Source: UMGS1696 sp964623635
GTDB taxonomy: Bacteria; Bacillota; Clostridia; Oscillospirales; CAG-272
Assembly (NCBI GenBank): GCA_964623635.1
Contig: CAZUUA010000046.1
Span: 1-14,453 of the forward strand
Direction of reading: 5' to 3'
DNA: 14,453 bases
Of this stretch, positions 1-7,261 are shown one piece after another (position 1 is the first letter of the stretch; every line of letters begins with the position of its first letter). Under the pieces are notes generated by a model that saw only the letters and a program-made list of their open reading frames with translations, ran no database searches and was not told where the DNA came from. The translations under genes and the position numbers were made by a program.

Positions 1-2
1 GC

Positions 3-140
3 AAGCAGATGTGCCATCAAGGCGTTAGCCGTGAATTGTGCGGTGGTGCCTTAATACACAGAGAGGTATTATATGAAAGACAACAAAAGCAAATCAGTCC
101 TGACCTCACGAGCATCCAACCTCTGCCCCCCAACACATGA
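3..140 (+). CDS. possible C-terminal end of an upstream gene (partial)
   Basis: This frame is open from the window edge for 45 codons and ends at a TGA at 138-140. The readable C-terminus is ...GALIHREVLYERQQKQISPDL..., which has protein-like composition, but I do not recognise a family. An open run of this length happens by chance in roughly one frame in ten, so support is weak. A competing reading is a 25-codon ORF from the ATG at 73, preceded by GAGAGG at a spacing of 6. It is not the TatD C-terminus one might expect next to an RNase M5 gene. Confidence 0.25.
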   Translation, partial: KQMCHQGVSRELCGGALIHREVLYERQQKQISPDLTSIQPLPPNT

Positions 141-145
141 AGATG

Positions 146-168
146 TCTGACTTCTAACTTCTGACTTT
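146..168. repeat. TCTGACTTC-type short repeat, copy 1
   Basis: Contains TCTGACTTC, CTAACTTC and TGACTTT blocks in tandem, just upstream of rnmV. The same motif recurs at 12418-12448 (same orientation) and, as its reverse complement, at 4350-4379. It is probably a low-complexity interspersed repeat found only in intergenic DNA. Confidence 0.6.
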
Positions 169-192
169 ACCAAGAAAGGGATTTTTTATACC

Positions 193-921
193 ATGTTATC
201 CTTGCGTGTCCCCGTGATCGTGGAGGGGAAATATGATAAGCTGCGGATCGTACAGGTGGTGGATGCGACCGTGATCACCACCGATGGATTCGGGATCTTC
301 AACAAAAGCGAAAAAGCGGCACTGATCCGGCGGCTGGGACAGAACGGTGTGATCCTGCTCTGTGACAGCGACGGCGGTGGCACGGTCATTCGCTCCTTCC
401 TGAAGGGGATCCTGCCGCCGGAGAAGGTGTATGACCTGTACATTCCCCAGGTGGCCGGGAAGGAAAAACGCAAACGCAAAGGTGGCAAGGCCGGTTTTCT
501 GGGCGTCGAAGGCATCGACAACGCCACCCTTGCCGCATTGTTCGACCGATTGGCTGCCCGTCACCCGGAGCTCGTGAAAAAGGATGCTGTGGGAAAACCG
601 AGTATTCCTGCGGAAAACTCGAGTATCGCTTCGCAAAACTCGAGTATCGCTTCGCATGGACAGGCATTGGTGGGGGAAAGTGGGCAGTTTTCCACAGGTT
701 CTGTGACAGGTTCTGCCGACAGCAAGCCCATCACCAAAACGGACTTTTATCTCTATGGTCTCACCGGTGGGGACAATGCTGCCCTTCGTCGGGATACGCT
801 GTGTGCCCATCTGGCGCTTCCGGCCGGCATGACGCCCAATGCACTGCTGGCGGCGCTGAACCTTCTCTACAGCAGAGCCGACTTTCTGGCTCTATGTGAG
901 ACCCTGTTTCCGGCGGAGTAG
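193..921 (+). CDS. rnmV: RNase M5-like Toprim nuclease with an internal linker insertion
   Basis: Predicted RNase M5, a Toprim-domain endonuclease that matures 5S rRNA, with ribosomal protein L18 as its usual partner in Bacillus. The N-terminal Toprim core is clear: VIVEGKYDK (catalytic Glu11), TTDGFGIF at about 29-36 and CDSDGGG with Asp58/Asp60. A basic stretch EKRKRKGGK (91-99) and LGVEGI (103-108) follow, as in this family. The protein has 242 residues against about 185 in Bacillus. The excess is a Ser/Ala-rich linker (about 128-181) that includes two copies of NSSIAS encoded by a direct repeat. The C-terminal segment LYGLTGGDNAALRRDTLCAHL resembles the conserved RNase M5 tail. The ATG at 193 is preceded by AAAGGG with a long, T-rich spacer. 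The gene stands alone on the + strand, without the tatD or ksgA neighbours common elsewhere. Family assignment is fairly secure; activity with the insertion is inferred. Confidence 0.85.
   Translation: MLSLRVPVIVEGKYDKLRIVQVVDATVITTDGFGIFNKSEKAALIRRLGQNGVILLCDSDGGGTVIRSFLKGILPPEKVYDLYIPQVAGKEKRKRKGGKAGFLGVEGIDNATLAALFDRLAARHPELVKKDAVGKPSIPAENSSIASQNSSIASHGQALVGESGQFSTGSVTGSADSKPITKTDFYLYGLTGGDNAALRRDTLCAHLALPAGMTPNALLAALNLLYSRADFLALCETLFPAE
594..655 (+). repeat. tandem 21-bp repeat inside rnmV
   Basis: Two perfect 21-bp units at 614-634 and 635-655 (AAAACTCGAG...CTTCGC) follow a degenerate unit at 594-613 (AAAACCGAGTATTCC...). The 21-bp length keeps the frame and adds NSSIAS-type residues to the linker. 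The block ATTCCTGCGGAA at 604-615 occurs again at 13436-13450 in non-coding DNA, so this looks like an interspersed repeat that entered the gene. Confidence 0.75.
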
Positions 922-1082
922 GCTCTCCGTATAATAGGATCGCTACGGACAGTGGTAAGTAGATCGTAGGCATAGGAGACTCCTTTTTTGGGAAGTAAGA
1001 TGTGAAAAGTGGTACTGCGGTGGTGCTGCTTCTATGTGGGTTCGGATATACTATAGGAAAACGTATACAGCAGGAAAACAAA

Positions 1083-1274
1083 ATGATGTATCCATTTCTG
1101 ACGCTCAATGACCAGACAGAGATCGTGCATTCCGAATGGCTGCCAACGGAACAAGTTCGGGTCTATATCGAAAAGCCCGCTGCAAAGGATGGTTTTCACC
1201 ACGGGACCTGTATGCTTCCCGGCTACCATTGGCAGGATGTTGACGGCTTCACACCGGAGAAAATCGTCCCTTAG
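1083..1274 (+). pseudogene. 3'-truncated remnant of a small YPFLTL/TEIVHSE-type conserved protein
   Basis: Starting at the ATG pair 1083/1086 (AGGA 8 bases upstream) the frame reads MMYPFLTLNDQTEIVHSEWL..., then VRVYIEKPAAKDGFHH, CMLPGYHWQDVDGFTPEKI, followed by VP and TAG. From memory, small Clostridial proteins with this pattern are longer and continue after the FTPEE-like motif for some 30 residues. Here the frame stops exactly where a second gene fragment begins in another frame. I infer that a deletion removed the 3' part of this gene. The function of the family is unknown to me. The gene has its own plausible start, but no convincing promoter was seen in 922-1082. Confidence 0.6.
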
Positions 1275-1483
1275 AACCAATACACGTTCACATCGCAGAA
1301 GGCACACCTACCGCCAATGCGACTAAGGTTTCGATCACCAAAGCCGGGAAATGCCTTTTGTGCAACAATAACTCTCACATTCCACCAAAGACATTGAACA
1401 ACATTATGGCAATCGTGGAAGCACGTTCTCAAGATGTTGTGGAAAAGTGGAGTGATTTCTTTGGATGTGTAGAATACGATTGC
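1265..1483 (+). pseudogene. 5'-truncated DUF4160 gene remnant
   Basis: In the frame starting at 1265, with no start codon, the sequence reads PLEPIHVHIAEGTPTANATK, then VSITKAGKCLLCNNN, IPPKTLNNIMAIVEARSQ and VVEKWSDFFGCVEYDC. This is the body of a DUF4160 protein (EPIHVHI signature). The usual N-terminus, about 20-25 residues ending in GDPLEP, is missing. The normal stop after the FFG..Y.C ending is also absent, and the frame runs on into DNA antisense to spoIIE. DUF4160 genes are commonly found in toxin-antitoxin-like neighbourhoods with small partner genes. The junction with the preceding remnant is at about 1265-1270. Confidence 0.7.
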
Positions 1484-1499
1484 TGCCCCCCTTGCCCCA

Positions 1500-4157
1500 T
1501 CATGCCTGCGTCACAAAGATCACCCCGGCAGTGCAGTCGTCTATGGCACCGTGGTTGGCGGCTTCCCGGACGATGGTCTCGGCGGCGGCTTGGACGTGAC
1601 CCTTTGGCAGGTCTTCGTCTGTGGTCAGCAGATCCAGCAGCCACGGACATTCCTCAAAGCTCCGTGCGATCCCGTCAGACAGCATGACGATGGTGTCCCC
1701 CGGCTCTAAGGTGAACCGAATCCGCTCTGCATCCAACGCACGCAGGATCCCGATGGGCACCGTCTTGGACTGCAGTCGGTACAGGCTCCCACCTCGCAGC
1801 ACAAAGGATGGCGCCGCACCACTTTTGATAAAGCACGCTTCCATGGTCACAAGGTCGATCTCACACAGATCGATGGTGGTGGCACATTCCGCAAGACTGG
1901 CTCGCAGAACACTGTTGAGCATCTGCAATGCCGTCTCCAGTGTGGCACCGGCCGTCAGGGTTTGCTCCAAAAACGTGGCCGCCATGCCGGAGGTCAATGC
2001 TGCCATTCGTCCGGTGCCCATGCCATCCGACAACAGCATATACTGCTTGCCGTCTCCCACAAAGGCACTGACCGTGTCGCCACAATGCCCATCCGCTGTG
2101 TCGGCGTCGGGTTCGTTCACACCGGCTCTGGTCTGCCGCAGAGATGCCGCCGAAAGACCAAAGCTGCCGCACAGACAACGGGCGCTGTGCCGGGTGTGCA
2201 GCTCCATGGACAACAGCGACCCATCCAAGGAAAAGGTAGGCACCGACAGAGGCAGTCCCACCGCTTTGCCAAACAGTGCGGCGATCTCTTCACCACCCAT
2301 CCGGGTGCCGGTTAGGTCGATGTCGTGGACGAAGATCCGCTTGTACCGACTGCCGTACACCGTCACCGACCCTGCCGCAAAATCGTGACAGCACAGCAGT
2401 CGGGACAGATGCGCCGTCGTTTCCGTATCCACCACACTGGTCTCCGCTTCCAATTTTGCCGATTCGGCCAGCAGCTTGCCCATGTGGATGTAATCCTCTG
2501 CCGCCACACGAAGCCGGTCTCCACTGCGCCGCTCCCCGATCCGCTTGGCCGCCGTGGCGTTGATCTCGTCCAGCACCCGACCCATGACCACGCACCGGGA
2601 CGCAAACACCGTCGGCACGTCCTGTCCGCAGACGCCGCCATCCTCCGTCAGTCCTTTGGCAAACCGGGTCAGCATCTCCTGCCACAGCGCCGTATCCTTC
2701 TGGGCACAGCGCTGGGGACATCGGTCGCAGTACACCCCAAAGCAATCCTCTGCCAACGCCTGCATCTCCCCTTTGCCCGGTCGTATGAGCTTCTCCGACA
2801 CGCCACGGAGCATCTCGCCCAAGGATCCCAGATTCTCTCCCAAAGTGGAGAGCTTTTTTTCTCGTCCACGCAGTGCCACCTCCGCTATGGCCGCCTGTTC
2901 ACTGCGCCGGGTATCGGGCAGTACCCCACACAGGTGGGCCGGCAATACCAGGCTGTCGTAGGCAAAGAAGGGCAGCAGCACCGCCGACACCACCAAAATC
3001 TCCGGTGCCAGTCCGGTGCCGGTCATGCCGGTGAGCCCACCGCTGTACACGCACCACACCACCGCCGCCACAGACCCTGCCAGCAGTCCCAGCGCCCGAC
3101 TGTAGCCACGACCCAAGAAGACCACACCGGCACCCGACAGCGCCCCTGTGGTGGCTCCAGCGATGGCGTAGGCCGGCACCTGTGTGGGGGTCAAAAACAG
3201 GCCGCAGGACAGCCCCACCAGTGCCCCACGGGATACGCCATAGGACGAACCGGTGAGCAGAGCTGCCGCCAGTGCCAGAGCTTCTCCCACGTTCACACCC
3301 ACCAGTGGCAGTGTGCTTCCGGACAGGCAACGACAGAGCAGCGCCAACGTGAACAGAATGCCGGGATCGTGGAAGGATGAGGTACGCATATGGCGGTCGT
3401 GGGCGGCATAGAGTAGGTATGTACAAACGGGGGTCAGCAGGGCAGAGAAGAGCATCCCCCATAGGTCTATGGCTCTCCAGTGACCGGCGTAGAGTCCCAC
3501 GGCACCTGCCAGAAATGCCGCCAATGCCGACAGCGCCATACGCAGCGATGGTTGCTCCTGAAACAGCCTTTGGTCGGCGAAGGTGCAAAAGGCCGATAAG
3601 CTGTCTATGGCAGCTCGATCGTGGCGCAGCTGTCGTACACCCGGCTGGGCATCACCGGTGCTTGCGTTTGGCGCTACGTTGGCGTTGGTGCGGGCATCTT
3701 TGCGGATCCAGCCTTTGGTACGAGAATGGCGCAGTCTCCCCGGCTTGTAGCCCGGCTTGTAGCCCGGTGTGGCAGACGGTGTGGCAGTTGTATCACAGGG
3801 CTTGGCTGGGTCACCTTTTGGGGAAGCTGGTGTGCGCCACTGTTCTTCGGTCAGCCACAGGGTCAGTGCGGCACGAACAAAGAAGATGCAGACGGCGAGG
3901 ATGGGCAGGACGCCACCCTGTCGCAGGCTACCAAGGAACACCCCTATGGTCACAGCCAATGCATTTCCGGCACCGCTGGCCGCAGACACCGCCGCCAAGC
4001 CGAATGGATAGCTGTCCAAAACGGCGCTGCCTGACTGCATGAGTCCCGACAAGAGCAGTCCCACCACTGCCGGAATGAGCAGCCACAGGATCCGCTGCCA
4101 CCGTGCCTGTCCCTTGGTCGTTGCCGCTGTGCTTGCCATTTGTTTCTCCATATCCAT
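1500..4157 (-). CDS. spoIIE: stage II sporulation protein E (membrane PP2C phosphatase)
   Basis: SpoIIE dephosphorylates SpoIIAA-P, releasing sigma-F in the forespore, and acts at the polar septum with FtsZ. Start chosen at 4157: GGGAGGT lies 7 bases upstream; the longer open frame has no ribosome site. The product is 885 residues (Bacillus 827). Hydrophobic helices span about 22-103 and 205-410, as expected for the multi-pass N-terminus. A central domain includes Cys472, 477, 480 and 484, matching a Cys cluster I recall in this family. The PP2C domain covers about 600-885 with LLSDGMGTG (Asp711), MLSDGI (826-830) and DDCTAG (873-878). An unusual hydrophilic insert of about 80 residues (105-185), Pro/Thr/Arg-rich with GYKPGYKPG, interrupts the membrane region. 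It is the first gene seen downstream of its own leader region and does not overlap a neighbour. Confidence 0.96.
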   Translation of the reverse strand: MDMEKQMASTAATTKGQARWQRILWLLIPAVVGLLLSGLMQSGSAVLDSYPFGLAAVSAASGAGNALAVTIGVFLGSLRQGGVLPILAVCIFFVRAALTLWLTEEQWRTPASPKGDPAKPCDTTATPSATPGYKPGYKPGRLRHSRTKGWIRKDARTNANVAPNASTGDAQPGVRQLRHDRAAIDSLSAFCTFADQRLFQEQPSLRMALSALAAFLAGAVGLYAGHWRAIDLWGMLFSALLTPVCTYLLYAAHDRHMRTSSFHDPGILFTLALLCRCLSGSTLPLVGVNVGEALALAAALLTGSSYGVSRGALVGLSCGLFLTPTQVPAYAIAGATTGALSGAGVVFLGRGYSRALGLLAGSVAAVVWCVYSGGLTGMTGTGLAPEILVVSAVLLPFFAYDSLVLPAHLCGVLPDTRRSEQAAIAEVALRGREKKLSTLGENLGSLGEMLRGVSEKLIRPGKGEMQALAEDCFGVYCDRCPQRCAQKDTALWQEMLTRFAKGLTEDGGVCGQDVPTVFASRCVVMGRVLDEINATAAKRIGERRSGDRLRVAAEDYIHMGKLLAESAKLEAETSVVDTETTAHLSRLLCCHDFAAGSVTVYGSRYKRIFVHDIDLTGTRMGGEEIAALFGKAVGLPLSVPTFSLDGSLLSMELHTRHSARCLCGSFGLSAASLRQTRAGVNEPDADTADGHCGDTVSAFVGDGKQYMLLSDGMGTGRMAALTSGMAATFLEQTLTAGATLETALQMLNSVLRASLAECATTIDLCEIDLVTMEACFIKSGAAPSFVLRGGSLYRLQSKTVPIGILRALDAERIRFTLEPGDTIVMLSDGIARSFEECPWLLDLLTTDEDLPKGHVQAAAETIVREAANHGAIDDCTAGVIFVTQA
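3739..3767. repeat. 12-bp tandem repeat in spoIIE
   Basis: CCCGGCTTGTAG is present twice in tandem (3739-3750, 3751-3762) and followed by a partial CCCGG. It encodes the GYKPGYKPG stretch of the SpoIIE insert, and its length keeps the frame, so slippage could expand or contract it. Confidence 0.85.
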
Positions 4158-4187
4158 GTTATGTACCTCCCATTCATCGATGGCTAC

Positions 4188-4196
4188 ATGATACCA
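4188..4196 (-). promoter_or_regulatory. possible extended -10 promoter for spoIIE
   Basis: Reads TGGTATCAT on the - strand, an extended -10 element about 30 bases upstream of the spoIIE start codon. No good -35 hexamer is present 17 bases upstream, and I did not find a clear Spo0A box (TGTCGAA) beside it. The same TGTGGTAT string occurs at the proposed noc promoter (10261). Confidence 0.35.
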
Positions 4197-4317
4197 CATG
4201 ACCACTGCCGGATGGGATCGGAATCGGTCTGCCGTTTTCTCACCGGGAATACGGGGAACGCACCGGGAAAGCTGGGAAATGGCATTTGGGTAGTGGAAGC
4301 CCACGGGAAAATGCCGG

Positions 4318-4470
4318 GACATACATGGGAATGGGGCAGGGAATAATGGGAAGTCAGAAGGAAGAGGTGAGAGGTCAGCATCCCAACAAGCTGTGGACGG
4401 AAGCATATGGGTATCGTTTTGGTATGGATTTGGCGAAACGAATACCGCCGTTGGTGGGGTCGATCGTTCG
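4318..4470. repeat. leader-type interspersed repeat, copy A
   Basis: The region upstream of spoIIE shares ordered blocks with 10266-10400 upstream of noc: ACATGGGAATGGG / GGGCAGGGA / GGATTTGGC-ATAACGAAT (here GGATTTGGCGAAACGAAT) / GGTGGG. Divergence is high between the blocks. No gene is seen between 4158 and 4507. Confidence 0.45.
4350..4379. repeat. TCTGACTTC-type short repeat, copy 2 (reverse)
   Basis: GAAGTCAGAAGG followed by AAGAGGTGAGAGGTCAG is the reverse complement of the TCTGACTTC / CTGACCTCT motif at 146-168 and 12418-12448. It lies inside the untranslated region upstream of spoIIE. Confidence 0.5.
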
Positions 4471-4507
4471 ATGGGTTTATGTGGCGTCTCGGATAAAATG
4501 GCAAAAC

Positions 4508-4548
4508 AAAAATGGGTACCATACGTAACTGTGTAATACCCATTTTTT
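4508..4548 (-). terminator. intrinsic terminator after the MORN gene (possibly bidirectional)
   Basis: An 11-bp perfect stem, AAAAATGGGTA (4508-4518) with TACCCATTTTT (4537-4547), has an 18-base loop and runs of A and T on its two sides. It lies about 27 bases past the stop codon of the MORN-repeat gene and separates it from spoIIE. Confidence 0.75.
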
Positions 4549-4574
4549 GTTTGATTCCTATCAATAGGCTATGC

Positions 4575-5414
4575 CTACTTCACTCGAACGATCACGCCGT
4601 TGTCGAAGTAGCCGGTGTATTCTCGGCCGCTGGGCCAGGTGTAGGTGCCTTCGCCGCTCATCAGGTTGTCCTGGAACTGACCTTCGTAGCGTTCGCCGTT
4701 GGCCCAGGTGTAGGTGCCGTAGCCACTGCGCTGGTCTGCCGTAAAGCTGCCCTCGTACCTATCGCCGTTGGCCCAGGTGTAGATACCTTCGCCTTCCTTC
4801 AGGTCGTTTTCGTAGGTGCCCACAAAGGTGTCACCGCTGGCAAACCGGTACATACCGGCGCCATGCTTTTTGTCTCCGGAAAAGCTGCCTTCGTACACGG
4901 ATCCATCTGCAAAGGTGTAGGTGCCCATACCATCCTTGACGCCGCCCACAAAGCTGCCCACGTACACGTCCCCGTTCACATAGGTGTAGGTACCTTCGCC
5001 GTTCAGCGCATCGTGGGTGAAGCTGCCTTCGTAGATATCGCCATTGGCGTACAGCATACGGCCGGCACCTTCCTTGAGCAGGTTATTGTTCAGCTCCCCT
5101 TCGTAGATATCGCCGTTGGAGTAGGCGATCTGGCTACGCTCCAGGTCCACCTCTGCAGAGATGCCATCGGAATAGATGATACGCCCTTTGTAGGGGGAAC
5201 CATCGTCGTCCACCAGACCTAAGAATTTGACATACACGTCTTCATTCACTTTGACGGTGATATAGCGCACCCCGGCAAAATACACGACGGCAAAGATCCC
5301 CACCAGGCACAGCGCCGCACACAGCACGATCGTCAGCATGACCACGCCAAAGCTACGGTGCCGCCGTGTCTTATGCTTTTTCTTTTGTGGGTGTGGTTGG
5401 TTATAGTTTTGCAT
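4575..5414 (-). CDS. membrane-anchored MORN-repeat protein
   Basis: From the ATG at 5414 (AAAGGA 10 bases upstream) the product has 279 residues. A basic N-terminus (KKKHKTRRHR, 11-20) precedes one transmembrane helix at about 22-48, so it is probably a type II membrane protein with its C-terminus outside. A short linker leads to about eight MORN repeats (about 100-275) of the form YxNGDxYEGSF...GxGTYTW, such as ANGDIYEGSF and WANGDRYEGSF. MORN repeats form an elongated beta-sheet and are tied to membrane or protein binding; no enzymatic domain is visible. It sits between the partition genes and spoIIE, but its role is unknown. A GTG start 42 bases upstream is possible but has no ribosome site. 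Confidence 0.9.
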   Translation of the reverse strand: MQNYNQPHPQKKKHKTRRHRSFGVVMLTIVLCAALCLVGIFAVVYFAGVRYITVKVNEDVYVKFLGLVDDDGSPYKGRIIYSDGISAEVDLERSQIAYSNGDIYEGELNNNLLKEGAGRMLYANGDIYEGSFTHDALNGEGTYTYVNGDVYVGSFVGGVKDGMGTYTFADGSVYEGSFSGDKKHGAGMYRFASGDTFVGTYENDLKEGEGIYTWANGDRYEGSFTADQRSGYGTYTWANGERYEGQFQDNLMSGEGTYTWPSGREYTGYFDNGVIVRVK

Positions 5415-5502
5415 CTTACATGGATCCTTTCGTTTTTTCTTTCTTACAAGTGGCACTTGGGGCTGACACCAATGGTTTTTTCCCTTTTCTTTCGTTCTTT
5501 GT

Positions 5503-5589
5503 TTTCAACTGGCGTTGGGCGCACATCCATATCTTTTTCCCGAAGATTTCGGGAAAAGAAACTGGAAACGCACCCAACGCCAGTTGAAA
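5503..5589. repeat. nested inverted-repeat element, copy R1
   Basis: A 17-bp perfect outer inverted repeat, TTTCAACTGGCGTTGGG (5503-5519) with CCCAACGCCAGTTGAAA (5573-5589), encloses an inner hairpin, TTTTCCCGAA-GAT-TTCGGGAAAA (5535-5557). The same blocks occur at 8248-9238, 10410-10583 and 14262-14453. It fills most of the gap between the MORN gene and the two-helix membrane protein gene. No gene is seen in it. Confidence 0.85.
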
Positions 5590-5613
5590 CCCCAAACCCG
5601 GCGGATTCGATGC

Positions 5614-5634
5614 AAGGGGTAACGCCTACCCCTT
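5614..5634. other. hairpin overlapping the stop codon of the membrane protein gene
   Basis: AAGGGGTA (5614-5621) pairs with TACCCCTT (5627-5634) across a 5-base loop. It overlaps the TAG at 5626-5628 of the gene on the - strand. No T-run follows, so it is not a classical terminator; it may stabilise the mRNA end. Confidence 0.45.
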
Positions 5635-6123
5635 GAGCATTCCCACCAGGTTGTCCAGCATCGTTAGCAGCTCCGGCACGGCGAAAAGGACGAAGTAGAC
5701 CACCGCCAGCATCGCTAAGATCGACAACACCAGCGTGAAGATCGGACGGCGGCCGTTTTCGTACCGGGTCTCCGCTTTGATCCGGTTTTCCTCCGGCAGA
5801 TAAAACGGGATCTCCTCCGTTTTCTTTTTGTCCCGGATCTCGCCATTTCCCAGCATTTTCCGCAGTGGCTTGCCTTCCCGCAGGGCCCGGCGCAGATACC
5901 ATTTGCCCCTGATATCCAACTCTCCCAGCGTCACGGCGGTCTCCGGCGTCACAGCTCCTTTTTCCGTCAGCACCTTCACCATACGTCCGCAATACAGCTT
6001 ATCCAGTGTGGCAACGGTGGCACCGATGACGATCCCGATGTACATCCCCCACACCAGCACGTCCAGAGAATCCTGGTTCTCCGGCAAAGACAGGTTTTGG
6101 TAATAATAAATTTTTTCCGACAC
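5626..6123 (-). CDS. conserved two-helix membrane protein of the partition operon
   Basis: A GTG at 6123 is the best start: AAAGGG lies 7 bases upstream, whereas the longer frame (from 6168) has no ribosome site. The 165-residue product begins SEKIYYYQNLSLPENQDSL. A first membrane segment lies at about 20-42 (VLVWGMYIGIVIGATVATL), then a charged cytoplasmic-looking region with GELDIRGKWYLRRALREGKPLRKML (about 75-100), then a second helix near the C-terminus (PIFTLVLSILAMLAVVYFVLF). I do not recognise a named family. It follows spo0J by 86 bases with no terminator seen, so it may be co-transcribed with the partition genes. A link to chromosome positioning at the membrane is only suggested by context. 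Confidence 0.8.
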   Translation of the reverse strand: MSEKIYYYQNLSLPENQDSLDVLVWGMYIGIVIGATVATLDKLYCGRMVKVLTEKGAVTPETAVTLGELDIRGKWYLRRALREGKPLRKMLGNGEIRDKKKTEEIPFYLPEENRIKAETRYENGRRPIFTLVLSILAMLAVVYFVLFAVPELLTMLDNLVGMLKG

Positions 6124-6209
6124 GGCTATCCCTTTCGTGTTTCGTTTCCTATAGAAATTCGCAGCCACTTCGGTCGTGCATATCCACTACATTCCGTGGC
6201 TTTCTTCGA

Positions 6210-7127
6210 TCAATAATTGTCCAAAAAGTCGTTGCCTGCCAGATGCTTCAGCAGTTCTTCCAGATCCTCGTTGTCTCGATACTCCACCTGAAAGATTTTT
6301 TTATGTTTCGTTTCGGTGATCTTGCATTGTCTGCCGGTGACGGAGGTGAACCGGTCGGCAAGGGATGCGTAATAGTCCACACGCAGCGGCTGGCTTTCTT
6401 CTTCGTCTCCGTTTTCCAGTCGAGCTATCTCGGCGGCATAGGCTCGGTTGGCCTGCTTCACCACCTGCTCCATTTCCCGGACAGACAGATTCCGGCTGAC
6501 GCAGCGATTGGCAAGGGGCACGATCTGGTTCCGATCCTTCAGACCCAGCAGGGTACGACCATGACCGGCGGTCAGATCTCCGTCCACCAGCATTTTGATC
6601 ACCGGTTCCGGCAGGTCCAGCAGCCGCAGTGCGTTGGCAACGGCCGAACGGGAACGACCCAGCTGCCCAGCAATCTCCTCTTGGCTCAGGCCAAATTCCC
6701 GGATGAGCCGATCGTACGCCACCGCTTCTTCGTAGGGGTTTAGATCTTCCCGTTGGAGGTTTTCGATCAGGGCATAGCGTGCGGCGGTCAGGTCGTCGGC
6801 TTCCACCACGATGGCCGGGATCTCACTGAGTCCAGCCAGCTTGGCACCACGGAACCGGCGCTCCCCGGCAATGATCTCGTAGCGGTCACCCTGGAGGGAA
6901 TCAAAATGGATCTGCCGTACCAGGATCGGCTGCAGGACACCATTGGCGGCGATCGAATCGGCCAGCTGTGCCAGCGCTTCCGGCTCGAAATTCTTCCGGG
7001 GCTGGTCGCTTTTGGGGTCGATCTGGGAAATGCGCAGGGTCTTCACACCTTCTGCCGGCGCATCTCCAAAGGTGTTATCATCAAATATTGCGTCCAGGCC
7101 ACGACCCAGACCTTTTCCTTTTGCCAT
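6210..7127 (-). CDS. parB: chromosome partition protein ParB / Spo0J
   Basis: ParB is a CTP-dependent DNA clamp that loads at parS, spreads, and recruits Soj and condensin. The 305-residue product has the N-terminal KGKGLGRGLDAIF motif (3-15) that contacts ParA, a ParB/Srx-type CTPase domain with GERRFR at 88-93 and ENLQREDLN at 122-130, and a helix-turn-helix with SQEEIAGQLGRSRSAVANALRLL-like sequence (148-170). Specificity positions read Arg160 and Ala166, and Gly189 in TAGH, consistent with parS rather than Noc-box binding. The C-terminus carries the dimerisation domain, ending GNDFLDNY. Start ATG 7127 has AAAGGAAG 9 bases upstream. It lies 134 bases downstream of soj, a wider gap than the overlap usually seen in this operon. 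Confidence 0.97.
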   Translation of the reverse strand: MAKGKGLGRGLDAIFDDNTFGDAPAEGVKTLRISQIDPKSDQPRKNFEPEALAQLADSIAANGVLQPILVRQIHFDSLQGDRYEIIAGERRFRGAKLAGLSEIPAIVVEADDLTAARYALIENLQREDLNPYEEAVAYDRLIREFGLSQEEIAGQLGRSRSAVANALRLLDLPEPVIKMLVDGDLTAGHGRTLLGLKDRNQIVPLANRCVSRNLSVREMEQVVKQANRAYAAEIARLENGDEEESQPLRVDYYASLADRFTSVTGRQCKITETKHKKIFQVEYRDNEDLEELLKHLAGNDFLDNY

Positions 7128-7261
7128 GGTTTTGTTCTTCCTTTATGTGAAATATGTAAGGGCATATCCTTTAACCTGACCCTTGTGGGTCTCAATATGG
7201 GTGTCACTACAGGAACGATACAGGTCAACGTTAGCCGCCCGAACCCATACGCCCTTGCCCC

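Noticed and set aside
967..990. Terminator after rnmV (AGGAGACTCCTTTTTT)
   Set aside because: The stem would be 5 bp with a one-base loop, which cannot form; only the T-run is real. A 6-bp stem at 926-949 has no T-run.
2325..3380. Long + strand open frame (351 codons) opposite spoIIE
   Set aside because: It is rich in His, Arg, Pro and Gln without domains, and lies fully antisense to a gene with clear SpoIIE motifs; a shadow of high-GC codon use.
4512..5222. 236-codon + strand frame opposite the MORN gene
   Set aside because: Its repeated VGPGVGAFA pattern is the antisense image of the MORN repeats, and the start lies in the terminator.
7128..7261. Separate promoter for spo0J in the 134-bp gap after soj
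   Set aside because: TTGACC and TTGAGA strings are present but no -10 lies at a suitable distance; read-through from the soj promoter is simpler.
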